14,657 nucleotides of DNA. It comes from CAMDHY01 sp943372725. GTDB taxonomy: Bacteria; Pseudomonadota; Alphaproteobacteria; Rhizobiales; Segnochrobactraceae. The notes under the pieces were generated by a model. It was given only the letters and a program-made list of their open reading frames with translations. It was not told where the DNA came from and made no database searches. Shown here piece after piece: positions 13,361 through 14,657 of the stretch. Where the stretch lies: positions 1-14,657 of the forward strand of contig CALRZT010000091.1 of the NCBI GenBank assembly GCA_943372725.1, written 5' to 3'. The position numbers and the translations under genes are program-made. Position 1 is the stretch's first letter, and every line of letters begins with the position of its first letter.

Positions 13361-14233
13361 TCAGGGCGTCGGCGGGGCGCCGAAGCGGCCGACCGGTACG
13401 CCGGTCACGGCGGCGGTGCAGGCGAAGAGGGCGCCGGCGACCCGTCCCTGCGGCGTCTCGCGGGCGAGCGAGGTGAGGAACAGCGTCCGCCGATCCGGGC
13501 CGCCGAAGCACGGCATCGTCGGGGCCGGTGCCGGGACGGGGAAACGCTCGATGTCGCCCGTCGGCGAAATGCGGTTGAGGCAGCCGGCGCTGACGCCGGC
13601 GCTCCAGTCGAACCCTTCCATGTCCATCGCGGCCCCGTCCGGCCGGCCCTCCGCGTCCGACAGGAGGGCGAGGCGGCGGGCGTTGGAGAGGGCGCCGGTC
13701 GCGGTGTCGAAGTCGTAGGCGGTGATGACGCCGGGGGTCGAATCGGCGTGCGTCATCGTCCGCCCGCCCGCCGTCCAGGCGAGACCGTTTGAGATGTTCA
13801 CGCCCTCGACGACGCGGGTCGCGGTGCCCTGCGGCGTAATGCGGTAGAGCGCCCCGGTCGGCTGGCGCGGCGAGCTGTCGTGCATGCTGCCCACCCAGAA
13901 GCAGCCGTCGGGGCCGACCTTTCCGTCGTTCATCCGGTTCATCGCCCGCTCGGGCTCCGGGTGGACGAGGAAGGTCAGGCTTTCGGTCTGCGGATCGAAC
14001 AGGTGGATGCCGCTGCGCAAGGCCACCACGAGGCGCCCGCCCTCGGCGAGGCCGAGGCTGCCGATCTCGGTCGGCATCCCGTGGCGGGTGAGGGCGCGCG
14101 ACGGCCAGTCGAGGCGGTAGAGCGCCGGCGCCAGGATGTCGACGAACCACAGCGCCTGCCGGGCATCGTCCCAGACCGGGCCCTCGCCGAGTGCGAGGTC
14201 GATGTCGATCACACGTTCGAACGGGCTGAGCAC
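13361..14233 (-). CDS. SMP-30/gluconolactonase/regucalcin family lactonase
   Basis: This is a six-bladed beta-propeller metal-dependent sugar lactonase (290 residues, family-typical), expected to hydrolyse an aldonolactone to its acid in the cytoplasm. The metal ligands expected from regucalcin are visible: E17 in LALGEGPVWD, N149 in NISNGLAWT and D199 in GRPDGAAMD. The substrate-contacting block NRMNDGKVGPDGCFWVGSM is at 99-117. The GTG at 14233 was chosen because GGAGG lies 7 bases upstream. A nearby ATG at 14238 is in another frame and too close to that site. The gene is divergent from a PLP-dependent amino acid deaminase, with a long hairpin in its leader and a palindrome in the shared control region. 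The exact sugar cannot be read. No signal peptide is visible. Confidence 0.93.
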   Translation of the reverse strand: MLSPFERVIDIDLALGEGPVWDDARQALWFVDILAPALYRLDWPSRALTRHGMPTEIGSLGLAEGGRLVVALRSGIHLFDPQTESLTFLVHPEPERAMNRMNDGKVGPDGCFWVGSMHDSSPRQPTGALYRITPQGTATRVVEGVNISNGLAWTAGGRTMTHADSTPGVITAYDFDTATGALSNARRLALLSDAEGRPDGAAMDMEGFDWSAGVSAGCLNRISPTGDIERFPVPAPAPTMPCFGGPDRRTLFLTSLARETPQGRVAGALFACTAAVTGVPVGRFGAPPTP

Positions 14234-14260
14234 GCCATATCCTCCCTCGCCGGAGGCGAC

Positions 14261-14295
14261 GGGTTGCCGCGCTCCTCGCCTCGCGGCGGCAACCC
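14261..14295 (-). promoter_or_regulatory. Long stem-loop in the leader of the SMP-30 gene
   Basis: GGGTTGCCGC (14261-14270) and GCGGCAACCC (14286-14295) are perfect 10-bp inverted repeats with a 15-base loop. The stem can continue with CGAC (14257-14260) and GTCG (14298-14301) past a 2-base bulge. In the minus-strand mRNA it would sit about 27 bases before the start codon, between the likely promoter near the 14370 palindrome and the ribosome-binding site. It could be a translational control element, an RNA stabiliser or a DNA operator. I cannot match it to a known riboswitch. Confidence 0.45.
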
Positions 14296-14369
14296 TCGTC
14301 GAGGCCGCCGCCGAGTGCAACCCGCGGCACCCAAAAGGCTTCGCGGGGAGGGCTGGCGCCGTCGCGTAT

Positions 14370-14381
14370 AGGATATATCCT
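14370..14381. promoter_or_regulatory. Perfect palindromic operator in the divergent control region
   Basis: AGGATATATCCT is a perfect 12-bp palindrome within the only AT-rich patch (GTATAGGATATATCCTG) of the 180-base region between the SMP-30 and deaminase genes. It contains TATA-like hexamers on both strands that could serve as -10 elements. A half-site ATA/TAT palindrome of this size is typical of GntR-family (FCD) operators in alphaproteobacteria, but the regulator is not in the window and the family assignment is inference. Confidence 0.55.
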
Positions 14382-14413
14382 GCGGCACGACGCCTGCTGA
14401 GCCGGATCCGAAC

Positions 14414-14657
14414 ATGCCGCCTGCCAGCCCTCTGCCGCCAGAAGCCCCGCTGACGCCGCTCGACAAGGCCGTGCCGACCGATGCCGGCGCCGTGCCGCTC
14501 GAGGCGGTCGCCTCGCTCGGCTGGAACGTGCTGCGCGAGGACGTGCCGCTGCCGGTGGCGGTGATACGCCGCGAGCGGCTTGCCCACAACAGCGCCTGGA
14601 TGCGCCGCTTCCTCGCCGAGTGCGGCGCCGACATCGCCCCGCACGGCAAGACGACGA
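14414..14657 (+). CDS. PLP-dependent amino acid deaminase, D-serine deaminase/D-threonine aldolase-like (3' end cut off)
   Basis: The first 81 residues of a fold-type III (alanine-racemase-like barrel) PLP enzyme are visible. A proline-rich N-terminal stretch leads to DVPLPVAVIRRERLAHNSAWMRRFLAECGADIAPHGKTT (residues 43-81). The sequence APHGKTT holds the expected Schiff-base lysine (K79), and the AHNxAWMRRF helix is the usual substrate-barrel entry in proteins annotated as amino acid deaminase. The ATG at 14414 has only a weak upstream site (GGATC). The gene diverges from the SMP-30 lactonase across a 12-bp palindrome, so both are probably controlled by one regulator in a catabolic locus. 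Whether it acts on D-serine, D-threonine or another amino acid is not visible. Confidence 0.85.
   Translation, partial: MPPASPLPPEAPLTPLDKAVPTDAGAVPLEAVASLGWNVLREDVPLPVAVIRRERLAHNSAWMRRFLAECGADIAPHGKTT

Noticed and set aside
14209..14238. A nine-codon leader peptide starting at ATG 14238
   Set aside because: The start is only 2 bases from the GGAGG site, too close for initiation; the GTG at 14233 has proper spacing.
1..14657. CRISPR arrays, insertion sequences, integrases, toxin-antitoxin or phage-defence genes
   Set aside because: I looked on both strands and saw no regularly spaced repeats, no transposase or integrase motifs, and no small paired toxin-antitoxin frames.

Overview
The window is GC-rich chromosomal DNA, by eye around 70% G+C, with dense genes, short intergenic gaps and frequent GTG/TTG starts. 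The gene families are poxvirus-type topoisomerase IB, the paired TIGR02587/TIGR02588 proteins, a YibF-like glutathione transferase and a HugZ-like domain. Together with alphaproteobacterial EcfG-type promoter motifs they suggest an alphaproteobacterium, probably Hyphomicrobiales (Rhizobiales); this placement is inference. I see no rRNA, tRNA, CRISPR array, insertion sequence, prophage or origin. No gap between genes exceeds about 220 bases.

Layout. (1) Positions 1-4163, minus strand: an operon read right to left, with a class III (omega) aminotransferase, then DppB-like and DppC-like permeases and a DppD-like ATPase that runs off the left edge. The transporter genes overlap by 4 bases. A good sigma70-type promoter with an embedded dyad lies upstream of the aminotransferase. 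No substrate-binding protein is in view. (2) Positions 4357-5139, plus strand: a classical short-chain dehydrogenase with a probable TTG start, divergent from the operon. (3) Positions 5147-6418, minus strand: a two-gene cassette of TIGR02587 (multi-pass membrane) and TIGR02588 (single-pass membrane) proteins. (4) Positions 6639-9452, plus strand: topoisomerase IB and phosphoglucomutase. (5) Positions 9492-10100, minus strand: a YibF-like glutathione transferase. (6) Positions 10296-12953, plus strand: an 885-residue protein joining an asparagine-synthetase-like half to a HugZ-like split-barrel plus DUF2470 half. (7) Positions 13103-13342, plus strand: a small unknown protein. (8) Positions 13361-14657: an SMP-30/gluconolactonase-family gene divergent from a PLP-dependent amino acid (D-serine type) deaminase that is cut by the right edge. 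A perfect 12-bp palindrome lies between them.

How the parts may work together. The left operon looks like uptake plus transamination of an amino compound or small peptide. The right-end pair looks like a regulated sugar-acid/amino-acid catabolic divergon. In the middle, the topoisomerase IB gene and the small 13103 gene each have a perfect GGAAC-N16/17-CGTT motif in the right place and orientation, and the TIGR02587/02588 pair has a one-mismatch version. This suggests that these genes belong to the EcfG/PhyR general stress regulon. The most novel object is the asparagine-synthetase-like/HugZ-like fusion, in which both halves have lost hallmark residues of their parent families.
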